From NCBI RefSeq assembly GCF_900019265.1, contig NZ_CYGX02000042.1:50452-114451 (forward strand): 64,000 nucleotides of DNA, in the 5' to 3' direction. A program made the position numbers and the translations under genes. The notes under the pieces are model-generated. The model saw only the letters and a list, made by a program, of their open reading frames with translations, had not been told where the DNA came from and ran no database searches. This document shows, in pieces, positions 43,679-52,563 of the stretch. Origin of the DNA: Paraburkholderia ribeironis. GTDB lineage: Bacteria; Pseudomonadota; Gammaproteobacteria; Burkholderiales; Burkholderiaceae. Within the stretch, counting starts at the first letter, position 1, and every line of letters starts with the position of its first letter.

Positions 43679-44221
43679 GTGCTCGATCAACGAGGGCGCT
43701 TTCGCGAGATCTACTGTGCGGTGCTGGACTCGCATGGCCGTGACTTGTCCGACTGCAGGCCATGCGACGACGCCCTGACCCGCGTGGGTCACGAACCGGC
43801 CGGCAATGGCAAGCCTGTCGATCTGGGCCCGTCGAGGCACGGGCTTGTCGCCGCAATCGTGCCGGGCATCGGGTACGACTGTTTCGAAAACTGGTTGAAT
43901 CCGGCGGGCACGGTCGCCCTCCATTTGCGCCGTTTCGGCTATGACGCGATGCTGCTTCCGGTCGATGCGCTATCGAGTTCGACTCACAACGCGCGCCAGA
44001 TACGCGACGAGGTGATGGCCATGCCCGAACAATCCGGCGCACCACGCCTCGTGCTGATCGGTTACTCGAAGGGCTCCCCCGACATCCTCGAGGCGCTGGT
44101 CGAGTATCCGGAAATCCGTTCCCGCGTGGCGGCCATGGTCAGCGCAGCCGGCGCAGTGGGAGGCTCGCCGCTGGCCATGCGATCCATTCAGCAGCAGCAA
44201 CGAGCGGCAACCCACCGTTAG
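43679..44221 (+). pseudogene. Truncated alpha/beta-hydrolase
   Basis: The frame encodes a hydrolase core with HGLVAAIVPGIGYDCFENWL, FGYDAMLLPVDALSSS and the nucleophile elbow LIGYSKGSPDILEAL. It stops soon after AGAVGGSPLA, before the acid and histidine part of the fold, and upstream the frame starts only at a GTG next to the lipoprotein stop with no signal or proper N-terminus. At 180 residues it is about half a normal enzyme and lacks two catalytic residues, so I treat it as a remnant. Confidence 0.65.
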
Positions 44222-44362
44222 ACGCTAGCCAAGGCTAGCAAAGTGTGCATGCGAGTCTGACCAGTCGTAGTGGGTGCATGCCGAAGCCCGTGCCCAATTC
44301 GAGGCGGGATGAGAAGCGAGCCTCCCGCTGCGGTCACCCGTGTGCCCTGTATCTCCGTTTGA

Positions 44363-45082
44363 TCATTTGCGCAGGCCGTAGCCCTTGAACTTCTCGATGA
44401 CCTCGTCCATCTGCGCGTCCGACAGCAGCGGTGGCTCGCCAAGCTGGCACGCGAGCAGGTATTGCTTCGCCAGCACCTCGACTTCGTTCGCGAGCCACAG
44501 GGCCCGAGCGAGATCGCGCCCCAGTGCAATCACACCGTGATGCGCGAGCAGGCACGCGAGCCGGTCGCGCAGCGCTTCCAGCGCATGATCGGAGAGCGCC
44601 TGGCCGCCGAAGGTCGCATACGGCGCGCAGCGAATCGAATTACCGCCCGCCGCGGCCACCATGTAGTGATGCGCAGGAATGCCGCGGCCGTGGATCGCCA
44701 GTGCCGTCGCCGCATTCGAATGCGTATGGACAACCGCGCTCACATCGGGCCGCGCACGCAGGATGTCACGATGAAAGCGCCACTCCGAAGACGGGCCGTG
44801 CGCCTCGAAGAGCGGATCGTCCTCGCGCACATCGAGCGGCATCCAGACAATACGATCGCGCGTGAGCGCCGCGCACGGCACACCACTCGGCGTGATCAGG
44901 AGCCCGTCACGCCAGCGCACACTGACGTTACCCGAGGTCCCCTGATTGATGTCGAGGCGTTCCATCTCAAGAACGGCATCAACGATCTGCTGACGCAATT
45001 CGGCTTCGGCCCGCGCGTCGTGCGCACGCGCCGCCGCTTCGCCTGCACGGCACTGGCTGACTCCCTCGTTCGTGTCGCTCAT
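44363..45082 (-). CDS. Class II aldolase of the MTA/5'-deoxyadenosine salvage (DHAP shunt)
   Basis: A 239-residue zinc aldolase of the fuculose-phosphate type. Features are INQGTSGNVSVRWRDG, ITPSGVP, EWRFHRDILRARPDVSAVVHTHSN (zinc His residues and catalytic Glu) and LLAHHGVIALG. Next to mtnK and mtnA, the family cleaves 5-methylthioribulose-1-phosphate or 5-deoxyribulose-1-phosphate to DHAP and methylthioacetaldehyde or acetaldehyde. Its start overlaps the mtnA stop (ATGA). A general fuculose aldolase role is the alternative, but the operon argues against it. Confidence 0.88.
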   Translation of the reverse strand: MSDTNEGVSQCRAGEAAARAHDARAEAELRQQIVDAVLEMERLDINQGTSGNVSVRWRDGLLITPSGVPCAALTRDRIVWMPLDVREDDPLFEAHGPSSEWRFHRDILRARPDVSAVVHTHSNAATALAIHGRGIPAHHYMVAAAGGNSIRCAPYATFGGQALSDHALEALRDRLACLLAHHGVIALGRDLARALWLANEVEVLAKQYLLACQLGEPPLLSDAQMDEVIEKFKGYGLRK

Positions 45083-46155
45083 GCGTCCTCTCCCTTCGCG
45101 AAGAGCGCCGCCAGATTCGCTTCGAACGGCGCACGCACGATGCCCAGCTCCGTCACGATGCCCGTGACGAGCGCATGCGGCGTCACGTCGAACGCCGGAT
45201 TGCGCACCTGTATGCCCTTGGGGGCGATACGCCGGCCCGCGAACTGCGCCACTTCGTCGGCGCCGCGCTCTTCGATCACGATGTCCGCGCCCCATGCGGT
45301 GCGCAGATCCAGCGTGGACGAAGGACACGCCACGTAGAACGGAATGCCAAAGTGCTTCGCCGCGATCGCCACGCCGAGCGTGCCGACCTTGTTGGCGACG
45401 TCGCCGTTCGCGACCACGCGGTCGGTGCCGACGATCACGAGATCGATGAGCCCCTGCGCCATCAGCGTGGGTGCCATGCTGTCGGTGATCAGGGTGACGT
45501 CGAGCCCGGCCTGCTGCAGCTCGTACGCGGTGAGCCGGGCGCCTTGGAGGAGCGGACGCGTCTCGTCCGCATAGACGCGGAAGGATTCGCCGTCGCGATG
45601 CGCGCAATAGAGCGGCGCGGTCGCGGTGCCGATGCCCGTCGTCGCGAGCGCACCCGCATTGCAATGCGTGAGTACGCCGCTGCCGGCCGCAATCAGCGCA
45701 CGCCCCTGTTCGCCGATCCGCGCGCACAGTTCGATATCCTCGCGATGAATGCGCATTGCCTCGGCAACGAGCGCGGCGTAGAGCTCTGTGCTCGTCTGGG
45801 CCGCAACGCCACGCGCGTGCGCGCGCATCCGCTCGAGCGCCCAGCGCAAATTCACTGCTGTCGGCCGCGCGCTGTCCAGATAGGCGGCGTGATGTTCGAG
45901 CCGCGCGAGGAACGCGTCGCGCGATGCCTGCCGCTCTTGCTGCATCGCCACGCACAGACCGTACGCCGCCGCAACGCCGATTGCGGGCGCGCCCCGCACG
46001 CGCAACTCATGTATCGCTCGCCACACCGCATCGACACTGTCGGCCGCCTCGACGACGCACACCTGCGGCAGACGCGTCTGGTCGAGCAGATAAAGGGTGT
46101 CGTCGTGCCACTCGATGGTGGGTGGCAGACTCGAATTGAGTGGCTGCAAAGCCAT
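45079..46155 (-). CDS. mtnA: Methylthioribose-1-phosphate isomerase
   Basis: A 358-residue isomerase of the eIF2B-like family. It converts 5-methylthioribose-1-phosphate (or 5-deoxyribose-1-phosphate) to the ribulose form. Key motifs are RVRGAPAIGVAAAYG, LTHCNAGALATTGIGTA with the catalytic Cys, and VGTDRVVANGDVANKVGT with the catalytic Asp. GGAGA precedes the ATG at 46155. It is the middle gene of mtnK-mtnA-aldolase. Confidence 0.95.
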   Translation of the reverse strand: MALQPLNSSLPPTIEWHDDTLYLLDQTRLPQVCVVEAADSVDAVWRAIHELRVRGAPAIGVAAAYGLCVAMQQERQASRDAFLARLEHHAAYLDSARPTAVNLRWALERMRAHARGVAAQTSTELYAALVAEAMRIHREDIELCARIGEQGRALIAAGSGVLTHCNAGALATTGIGTATAPLYCAHRDGESFRVYADETRPLLQGARLTAYELQQAGLDVTLITDSMAPTLMAQGLIDLVIVGTDRVVANGDVANKVGTLGVAIAAKHFGIPFYVACPSSTLDLRTAWGADIVIEERGADEVAQFAGRRIAPKGIQVRNPAFDVTPHALVTGIVTELGIVRAPFEANLAALFAKGEDA

Positions 46156-46210
46156 AGGATCTCCGTCGATTCCGGTAAGCCGGACCATGCCGCTTAGGCG
46201 GCGGATTGTT

Positions 46211-47494
46211 TCAGTTACGCGGGCTCGCGCAGAGGTCCACCGTCTGCGCGAGCACCTGAGCGGCAAGCGCGGTGACCGCTTCGATCGAAGCCAGTTCGCC
46301 CCGCTGTACGAGAAGCGCTTCGGCCAGGCGCAGGCAGCGCACTTCCACGCTTGCGCGCACCGCTTCGTCCTTGATCGTGGTGATCTCCGCGACCTTCGCC
46401 ATGCCGACGATGCGTCGGATCATCTTGCAGCCCGCGAAGCCTAGCGTATCCGCAAGGAGCCGCCGCATGAATTCTTCGCGGAACGCATCGGCCGCGCACG
46501 AGTCGGCGGGTCCGCCGATCCAGGCACGGCCAGCCTCGCGCTCGTGCATGCGCCAGAGCTGCGCGAACTTCTGCGCAAAGCCGTTCCACACCGCTTCGAC
46601 CTGCTCGAGCAGCCAGCGCTGAAACGCGATCGGTTCACGGCCGGCCATGCGATCGTGCCAGTCCAGCGAATAATACGCGAGCAGCAGGTTCGCAATGAAC
46701 GCGCCGGTGTCGAAGCCCATCGGCCCGTAGAACGCGAACTCGGGGTCGATCACGTACGTCTCGTGCTCGTTCGCCATGATTGAGCCCGTATGCAGGTCGC
46801 CGTGCACGAGCGTCTCCGCATGGTTCATGAACGCCCATTTCATCTCGGCTGCCGCGCGGCGCAGCGGCTGATTCGTGCGCAGCCGCTCGATTGCGGCCGC
46901 AGGCAGCGCAGCGTTGTACACATTCGATGCGTGATCTTCGAACGGATACGTGAAAACAAGATCCTCCGTAATCCTGCACAACTCCGTGTTGATGCCGCCG
47001 CTTGCCGCCGCCTTCTTCGCCTCGGGCGAAAGATACAGGTCGGAACCGTGAAAGAGCGTGCGCGCGAGAAAGGTCGAGATGTGATCGGCAAGGTGCGGAT
47101 AGACGATGCCCTCGGTCAACCCCTGGCGCAACACACGATGTGAGGCGAGCCGCTGCATCACAATGAGGTACTTTTCGCTGTCCGCGTGATAGACGCTCGG
47201 CACGTGCTGTGGGCACAACGTCCCGTAGCGGCGCAACGCCGCCACTTCGCGCTCCATGCGCTCGCGCGGCAAGGGCCAGGCTTCGCCCACGAGCCGCAGG
47301 AACGGCGGCGCCTGCTTGACGACGACGCTGCGCCGCGGGTCGCGCACGCTGCTCACGAAATAGACGTAGTTCAGGTTGCCATCGCCCACTTCGACGACCT
47401 GCAGTTCGCTGTCGTCGCCGAGCCGTGCATTGACGGCTGGAATACCCCTCAGGTATTCCGCCAGTTCGGAAGAGCTGAACGCCTCGAAGTGCAT
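46211..47494 (-). CDS. mtnK: 5-methylthioribose kinase
   Basis: A 427-residue kinase of the protein-kinase-like fold. It phosphorylates methylthioribose (or 5-deoxyribose) from nucleoside breakdown. Motifs are VEVGDGNLNYVYFV, VVVKQAPPFLR (ATP-binding Lys), LVHGDLHTGSIMA (catalytic Asp) and VIDPEFAFYGPMGFDTGAF. It is the first gene of the salvage operon. The rest of the classical methionine salvage pathway (mtnB, C, D) is absent here, as expected for the DHAP shunt. Confidence 0.95.
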   Translation of the reverse strand: MHFEAFSSSELAEYLRGIPAVNARLGDDSELQVVEVGDGNLNYVYFVSSVRDPRRSVVVKQAPPFLRLVGEAWPLPRERMEREVAALRRYGTLCPQHVPSVYHADSEKYLIVMQRLASHRVLRQGLTEGIVYPHLADHISTFLARTLFHGSDLYLSPEAKKAAASGGINTELCRITEDLVFTYPFEDHASNVYNAALPAAAIERLRTNQPLRRAAAEMKWAFMNHAETLVHGDLHTGSIMANEHETYVIDPEFAFYGPMGFDTGAFIANLLLAYYSLDWHDRMAGREPIAFQRWLLEQVEAVWNGFAQKFAQLWRMHEREAGRAWIGGPADSCAADAFREEFMRRLLADTLGFAGCKMIRRIVGMAKVAEITTIKDEAVRASVEVRCLRLAEALLVQRGELASIEAVTALAAQVLAQTVDLCASPRN

Positions 47495-48236
47495 AGTTTT
47501 TTCGTCCGGAAAGTGGACCCGCGGGCCCGTCTGACTCGTTCGCGTGCGACATCGAACCTGAAGGTGCTGACGTTGTGGTAGTCGTTGCTGTAGCAGACCG
47601 CGCGTCCATTGTCATGGAAATCCATTTCGTCGATCAGCAGAAAGAGAACGAGGCTCTCCTACAGCTCCGGCAAGTCGCGCCGCGCACACGCTCCAGCCGC
47701 ACGCAGGGATCGCCTTGGCGAGACCGAGCCTCTGCGGGAGACTCGCGGAAGCTACCATCGTCTTCACCTGCAGACGGTTCGTGGAAGGCCCCGCGCCGAC
47801 GCTCCGGATCATGTCCGTCACGGACATCAGATCATCAAGGCCGCCTTGCAGCTTCAGCGCGATCTGTCTGACGACGGCGCACTTGCCATGCACGCGCGTG
47901 GGCAAGCCGTGGGGAATCATACGCTCAGGCGCGTGGTTGCCATTGGTGGCTATGTTGAGCGTCAATTTACATTAGACGTCTGATGTTATTGTCTCGTGGA
48001 TTTCCCCTAGTTGTGGTGCAGCGTCGTGATTGTCAGGGAGGCTCCATCGCCCGTCAGTTGGCGTTCGCCATCGAGCGATACTTCTCTTTCAAAGCCAATG
48101 ACGTCTCACGACCGGTTGCACCCGCTGAGGTATGCCGGAACAAAGCTGCGGCCGGCGCAGGGCGAATGTTTTCGGCTATTGATTTTTCGTCACCGGGGCT
48201 AAACGCGTACAGTCGGCCCACTCGGAACTCGGCGAT
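47495..48236. other. No confident gene (742 bases upstream of mtnK)
   Basis: Overlapping frames (47575-47871 plus, 47609-47983 plus, 47612-47965 minus, 47983-48330 plus) have no recognisable family and no convincing ribosome site. The part next to 47495 should carry the mtnK promoter and contains the GC-rich palindromic stretch GGACCCGCGGGCCC-like near 47516. I see no clear SAM or SAH riboswitch. Confidence 0.4.
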
Positions 48237-48653
48237 TCACCGGATTTCCGATCCAAACCGGCAGCATGACATCGCAAAGGAAGTAGAGCCGTTCAGGCGC
48301 GCTCCGACCTGCAGAAACCCTCCCGGATAATTGCTGTGTCCGAACCAGGGCACCCCGACATCCGCCCAGCTATCCCCAGGATTAACCTGGATGATTCGGC
48401 CGCCGTTTGTGTGGTGGGCGGATCCGCTGCAGCCGGACCCGCTCGGGTATTCCTCTACCCAGACTTGCAGTTGCGCGGCAGATTGGGTTCGATAGTTTAT
48501 TCTCGCGCCGACAAGGGCCCGCTGCTCATTCGCCAGGCTAGCCGCGGGGGGACATCGCACATTCGAGATCCACACGTCTGCAAGTGCCGGGGTGACCGCG
48601 AGCGCTACACAGGTCGAAATGACCCAGCGGAAAAAGCTACTGTGGTTGCTCAT
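48237..48653 (-). CDS. Small secreted protein of unknown function
   Basis: A 138-residue protein with signal peptide MSNHSSFFRWVISTCVALAVTPALA. The mature part has Cys residues in ISNVRCPPAASL, GSGCSGSAHH and AMSCCRFG, and is Gly/Ser/Trp-rich, suggesting a small disulfide-bonded beta domain. AAGGAGG lies directly upstream of the ATG at 48653. No family is recognised. Confidence 0.75.
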   Translation of the reverse strand: MSNHSSFFRWVISTCVALAVTPALADVWISNVRCPPAASLANEQRALVGARINYRTQSAAQLQVWVEEYPSGSGCSGSAHHTNGGRIIQVNPGDSWADVGVPWFGHSNYPGGFLQVGARLNGSTSFAMSCCRFGSEIR

Positions 48654-49159
48654 GGTGACCTCCTTGCAAAATCGGCGCACGCACGCGTCTCGATGATTCG
48701 AGGCCGTGCGCATCGGTGTCTTCCAACTCAACACACACGAACGGTGGTTCGTGAATACGGATGGCAATGGAAATACAGGTTGGTTCTCGAGCGCGATCGT
48801 GCGATCGGTCATGCATGTTGCTGATGCATTGAAACCCATCGCTTGCGCGCTTCATTGCTTCGAGGTTCCGGAGGCGGGCTGCAGCGTTTTCGCAGCGGCA
48901 ATCGTCTGCACAAGTGTGCCCGTGCCCTGTTCGTTCGCTTTTCCTCCTGAACCAATAACGATTTTCCCGCGAACGAATTGAAAAAAGCCACGCAGCGACT
49001 TTTTCAACAGTACCCGTCCGAAGTGGCCGTTGTTCCAACAGTAGCGCTCAAGGCAGTTTCGGGTCGCCTGGAGGCATCCCCTCGCCTGTATGCTGACATC
49101 GGCACCGGTCGTGTCGCGAGCGACCGTTAAGCGACCCAAAGCCTGTTCATACACTGAAT
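48654..49159. other. No confident gene (506 bases)
   Basis: Several short overlapping frames exist on both strands (for example 48706-48981 plus and 48809-48991 minus) with no recognisable content. The part next to 48653 should hold the promoter of the small secreted protein. Confidence 0.4.
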
Positions 49160-51025
49160 CTAGAACATGTCCGATGCCGCTTGATGCGCTGCATGCCTGC
49201 CGCCAGGTTCGCGCTCATCGCGAGACGGTATGAAAGGCCCGGTAATCATGTCCGAAAAACTTTGTCCCGGCCCGACCATCGGAAACACATCGGCGTTCTG
49301 GTCGATCATGACTTCGAGGAAAGCCGGTCCCGCGAATTCGATGAATGCCCTCAGTTTCTGTTCGAGCTCGGCGCGCGATTCGACACGCTGCGCGAACTCG
49401 AAACCGTCGGCCTGTGCCGCCATCACAAAGTCTTTCCGATGAAGCGACTTGTCGCTCACGCACAACCGTCCGTCGTAAAAGAGACGCTGCCACTGCCGGA
49501 TCATTCCGTCACCGACGTTGTTGAGCAGCAGCACTTTTACCGGTACGCGATACGTGGTTGCCGTCTCGAGATCGCCGATATTCATGCGCACACTGCCATC
49601 ACCATCGATGTCGATCACGAGCGCATCCGGGCGGCCCATCTGCGCGCCGATCGCGGCGGGCAGCCCAAAGCCCATCGTACCCATGCTGCCCGAGCTCAGG
49701 AAGCTGCGTGGTTCGACGAAGTCGAAGAACTGCGCAGCCCACATCTGGTGCTGGCCGACGCCAGTGGTCACGATGGCCCGCCCGCCAGTGATCTCGCTGA
49801 GCTTTTCGACGACGAACTGTGGCTGGATCAGCGGGCTGTTGCGGTCGTAGTTCATACCGTAGCGCCGCTTCAGTTCCCTGATGTTATCGAGCCACATCGA
49901 CGGAGCCTCGACATGCGCATCGTGCTTCATCAACGACAGTAAGGTATCCTTCGCATCGCCCACATGGCTCCAGTGCGCCCGTTTCACCTTGTTGATTTCC
50001 GCCTCATCGATATCGATGTGCGCGACGTGGCGCGCTCGCGGCGCAAAGGCATGCGGGCGACCGCCTGCGACCCGGTCGTCGAACCGTGCGCCCACCGCAA
50101 TCAGAAAATCGCAATCTTCCACTGCGTAGTTTGCGCACGCTGCCCCATGCATGCCGAGCATGCCGAGGCCCAGCTCGTGTTTCACCGAAATCGTGCCGAG
50201 ACCCATCAGCGTGTTCACCACGGGAATCCGATAACGTTCGCCAAACTGGCGCAGCTCGTCGGTCGCATCGGCCGTGATGACGCCGCCGCCGACGTACAAC
50301 AGAGGACGCCTGCTTTGGGCGAGCAGAGCGAAGAATTCGCTGCGCTTGCTGTCTTCGAGACGCGCGCCTTTGGCCACCTTGCGAAGACGCTCCGAGTAAC
50401 CCCGAAACGCAAGCGTGCCGGCCCCCTGCCACATGAGCGTCGAGTTCTGGATGTCTTTCGGCACGTCCACGACAACGGGGCCGGGACGCCCGCTGCGCGC
50501 GACTTCGAATGCGGTGCGCAGCGTCTGTTCCAGCTTGTCCGGATCGGTGACGAGAAACACCTGCTTCGCGCACGCCGACATGATGTTGAACACCGGCGCC
50601 TCCTGGAACGCATCGCTGCCAATCGCGGCGCGCGGCACCTGTCCGCAGATGAGGACGACCGGGACCGAATCGCCATTGCAGTCGGCGATCGGCGTCACTG
50701 CGTTCGTCGCTCCCGGTCCGGACGTGACCATGAATACGCCCACTTTTCCGCTCGCACGCGCATAGCCCGCGGCCATGAACCCGGCGCTCTGTTCGTTGGC
50801 GGGCACGACGAGATTGATCTGCCGCCCGGGCTCGTCCGCATGCAGCTCGTTGAAACGGAACACCGCGTCGTAGGTCGGCAGGATCGCGCCGCCGCTATAG
50901 CCGAACACGGTGTCGACGCCCTGTTCGCTGAGCACGCGCAAGATGATATCGGCACCCGACATCGATTCACCGGACAGCGGTGCTCGCTGAATTTTCGGTA
51001 GGGCAATTTTCGGGTTTTGGGTCAT
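49160..51025 (-). CDS. ilvB: Acetolactate synthase large-subunit-like ThDP enzyme
   Basis: A 621-residue thiamine-diphosphate enzyme. The N-terminal part has SGADIILRVLSEQGVDTVFGYSGGAI and NEQSAGFMAAGYARAS, where the Glu is the cofactor-activating residue. The ThDP/Mg site is GDGSVRMNIGDLETATTYRVPVKVLLLNN. It is close to IlvB length but has a C-terminal basic tail, and the normally seen RHEQ around the Glu is ANEQ here. No ilvN or other branched-chain gene lies nearby, so it may be a second acetolactate synthase or act on another 2-oxoacid. The symbol is tentative. Single gene, 79 bases after the MFS gene start. Confidence 0.82.
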   Translation of the reverse strand: MTQNPKIALPKIQRAPLSGESMSGADIILRVLSEQGVDTVFGYSGGAILPTYDAVFRFNELHADEPGRQINLVVPANEQSAGFMAAGYARASGKVGVFMVTSGPGATNAVTPIADCNGDSVPVVLICGQVPRAAIGSDAFQEAPVFNIMSACAKQVFLVTDPDKLEQTLRTAFEVARSGRPGPVVVDVPKDIQNSTLMWQGAGTLAFRGYSERLRKVAKGARLEDSKRSEFFALLAQSRRPLLYVGGGVITADATDELRQFGERYRIPVVNTLMGLGTISVKHELGLGMLGMHGAACANYAVEDCDFLIAVGARFDDRVAGGRPHAFAPRARHVAHIDIDEAEINKVKRAHWSHVGDAKDTLLSLMKHDAHVEAPSMWLDNIRELKRRYGMNYDRNSPLIQPQFVVEKLSEITGGRAIVTTGVGQHQMWAAQFFDFVEPRSFLSSGSMGTMGFGLPAAIGAQMGRPDALVIDIDGDGSVRMNIGDLETATTYRVPVKVLLLNNVGDGMIRQWQRLFYDGRLCVSDKSLHRKDFVMAAQADGFEFAQRVESRAELEQKLRAFIEFAGPAFLEVMIDQNADVFPMVGPGQSFSDMITGPFIPSRDEREPGGRHAAHQAASDMF

Positions 51026-51104
51026 ACCTGACTCCCATGGAAACGGGTGCCGATGCTATCGGCGCTCAGAACAAACGACGATTTCCGGCATCCCCAGACT
51101 CACC

Positions 51105-52352
51105 TCAATCCGGGCTTGCCGCGACCCGGACCGCCGTGTGGCGAGGCGCGCCGACCCAGTGAATCGCGGCAGCGAGAATGCCCAGCGCAATACCGAACGC
51201 GACGATGCCAGTCCAGCCGAAGCGGGTCATCAACCAGCCGCTGAGCGTCGCACCGACCGCGCCGCCGAAAAAGGTCGCCGTCATATAGAGGCTATTGATG
51301 CGACCCTGCGCTTTCGGATCGACTGCGAACGCACGCGTCTGATTGGATACGAGACCGGACTGCACGCCGATGTCGAGCACGATCACGCCCACGATCAACA
51401 GCGTCAGCGAAGTCGCGGCGCCGGACAGAAGCACGTACGCGAGCGTGACGATGCCGATACTTGCACCGATCACCTTGCGGAATCCGACGCGGTCGGTCGC
51501 ATTGCCGCCGAGTGAAGCGGCAAAGGCGCCGGCCGCGCCGATAATGCCGAAGCCGCCCGCCCACGCGCTGCCGAGATGCCAGGGTCCGCTCGCGAGAAGC
51601 GCGGCGAGATTGACCCAGAACGCGTTGAAACAGGCCCACAGCAATGCCTGGATAAGCATCGATTCGCGGATCGGCCGATTGTCCCGCGCGAGCGGCCACA
51701 GCGAAGCGAGCAGGCGCCAATACGAGAGGTTGGTCGACGGCACGCCGCGCGGCAGCAGCGATGCGGCGGCCATCCAGACCGGCACCATGAAGGCCGCTTC
51801 GGCGCCGTACACCGCGCGCCATCCATACGCCGCGCCGATCACGCCGGCGATCGTACGACCGGTCAGGATGCCGACCATGATCCCGCTCACGACGGTCCCG
51901 ACGTTACGCCCGCGCTCGCTCGGCAACGACATGACGGCGGCAAACGGCACCAGCTGCTGCGGAACGCAGCTCACGATGCCAAGACCAAACGACGCCGCGA
52001 CGAGCGCCCAGATGCCGGGTGCAAAGGCCGCCGCCACGCCGAACACGAAGGCGAGCGCGATCTGGATCAGCACCAGCTTGCGGCGGTCGAAGCGGTCGCC
52101 GAGCGGCAACAGCAACGCGAGCCCGGTCGAAAAACCGAGCAGCGCCGCGGCGGCGACGAGATCGACCGTCGTCACGTTGACGCGCAGGCTCGCGGCGATC
52201 AACGGCAGGATTGGCTGCGTGCAGTAGATGTTGGTGATCACCGCTCCGGCGATGATCGCCATCATGACGATCTTGCCGCGCGATGCGACCGCGGGCGTAG
52301 CGGGACTATCGGTCGAGGTGATTGAGTTGGTTGAGGTAGTTGAGCCGCGCAC
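51105..52352 (-). CDS. MFS transporter (drug/metabolite exporter type)
   Basis: A 415-residue membrane protein with about 12 hydrophobic helices. It opens with VMMAIIAGAVITNIYCTQPILPLIA and has LLPLGDRFDRRKLVL, the loop 2-3 motif of the major facilitator superfamily, and NVGTVVSGIMVGILTGRTIAG. It resembles multidrug or metabolite efflux carriers of the DHA1 group. Substrate unknown. Not obviously part of the efflux operon that follows upstream, since 211 bases separate them. Confidence 0.88.
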   Translation of the reverse strand: MRGSTTSTNSITSTDSPATPAVASRGKIVMMAIIAGAVITNIYCTQPILPLIAASLRVNVTTVDLVAAAALLGFSTGLALLLPLGDRFDRRKLVLIQIALAFVFGVAAAFAPGIWALVAASFGLGIVSCVPQQLVPFAAVMSLPSERGRNVGTVVSGIMVGILTGRTIAGVIGAAYGWRAVYGAEAAFMVPVWMAAASLLPRGVPSTNLSYWRLLASLWPLARDNRPIRESMLIQALLWACFNAFWVNLAALLASGPWHLGSAWAGGFGIIGAAGAFAASLGGNATDRVGFRKVIGASIGIVTLAYVLLSGAATSLTLLIVGVIVLDIGVQSGLVSNQTRAFAVDPKAQGRINSLYMTATFFGGAVGATLSGWLMTRFGWTGIVAFGIALGILAAAIHWVGAPRHTAVRVAASPD

Positions 52353-52563
52353 GGCAATCTCCTTGTTGGTGATTCACTCCGGCATCTGCAGAGTCCCGCG
52401 TCACAGCACGCATCAACTCGGGTGGCTGGTCATGTTTGTGACTTTCCCGCCAGCATCGGCACATCAATCGCCGACGAGAACAGTCTACGTTTTATGGCTT
52501 TGCGAGAATGGGCTAGCTGCGTCGCTTTGGGGACATTTCTGGCTCGTTTCAGGCCATCGCGAG

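Noticed and set aside
44224..44239. Inverted repeat GCTAGCC-AA-GGCTAGC as a terminator
   Set aside because: The loop of two bases is too small for a good hairpin and no T-run follows; it may be chance or a protein site.
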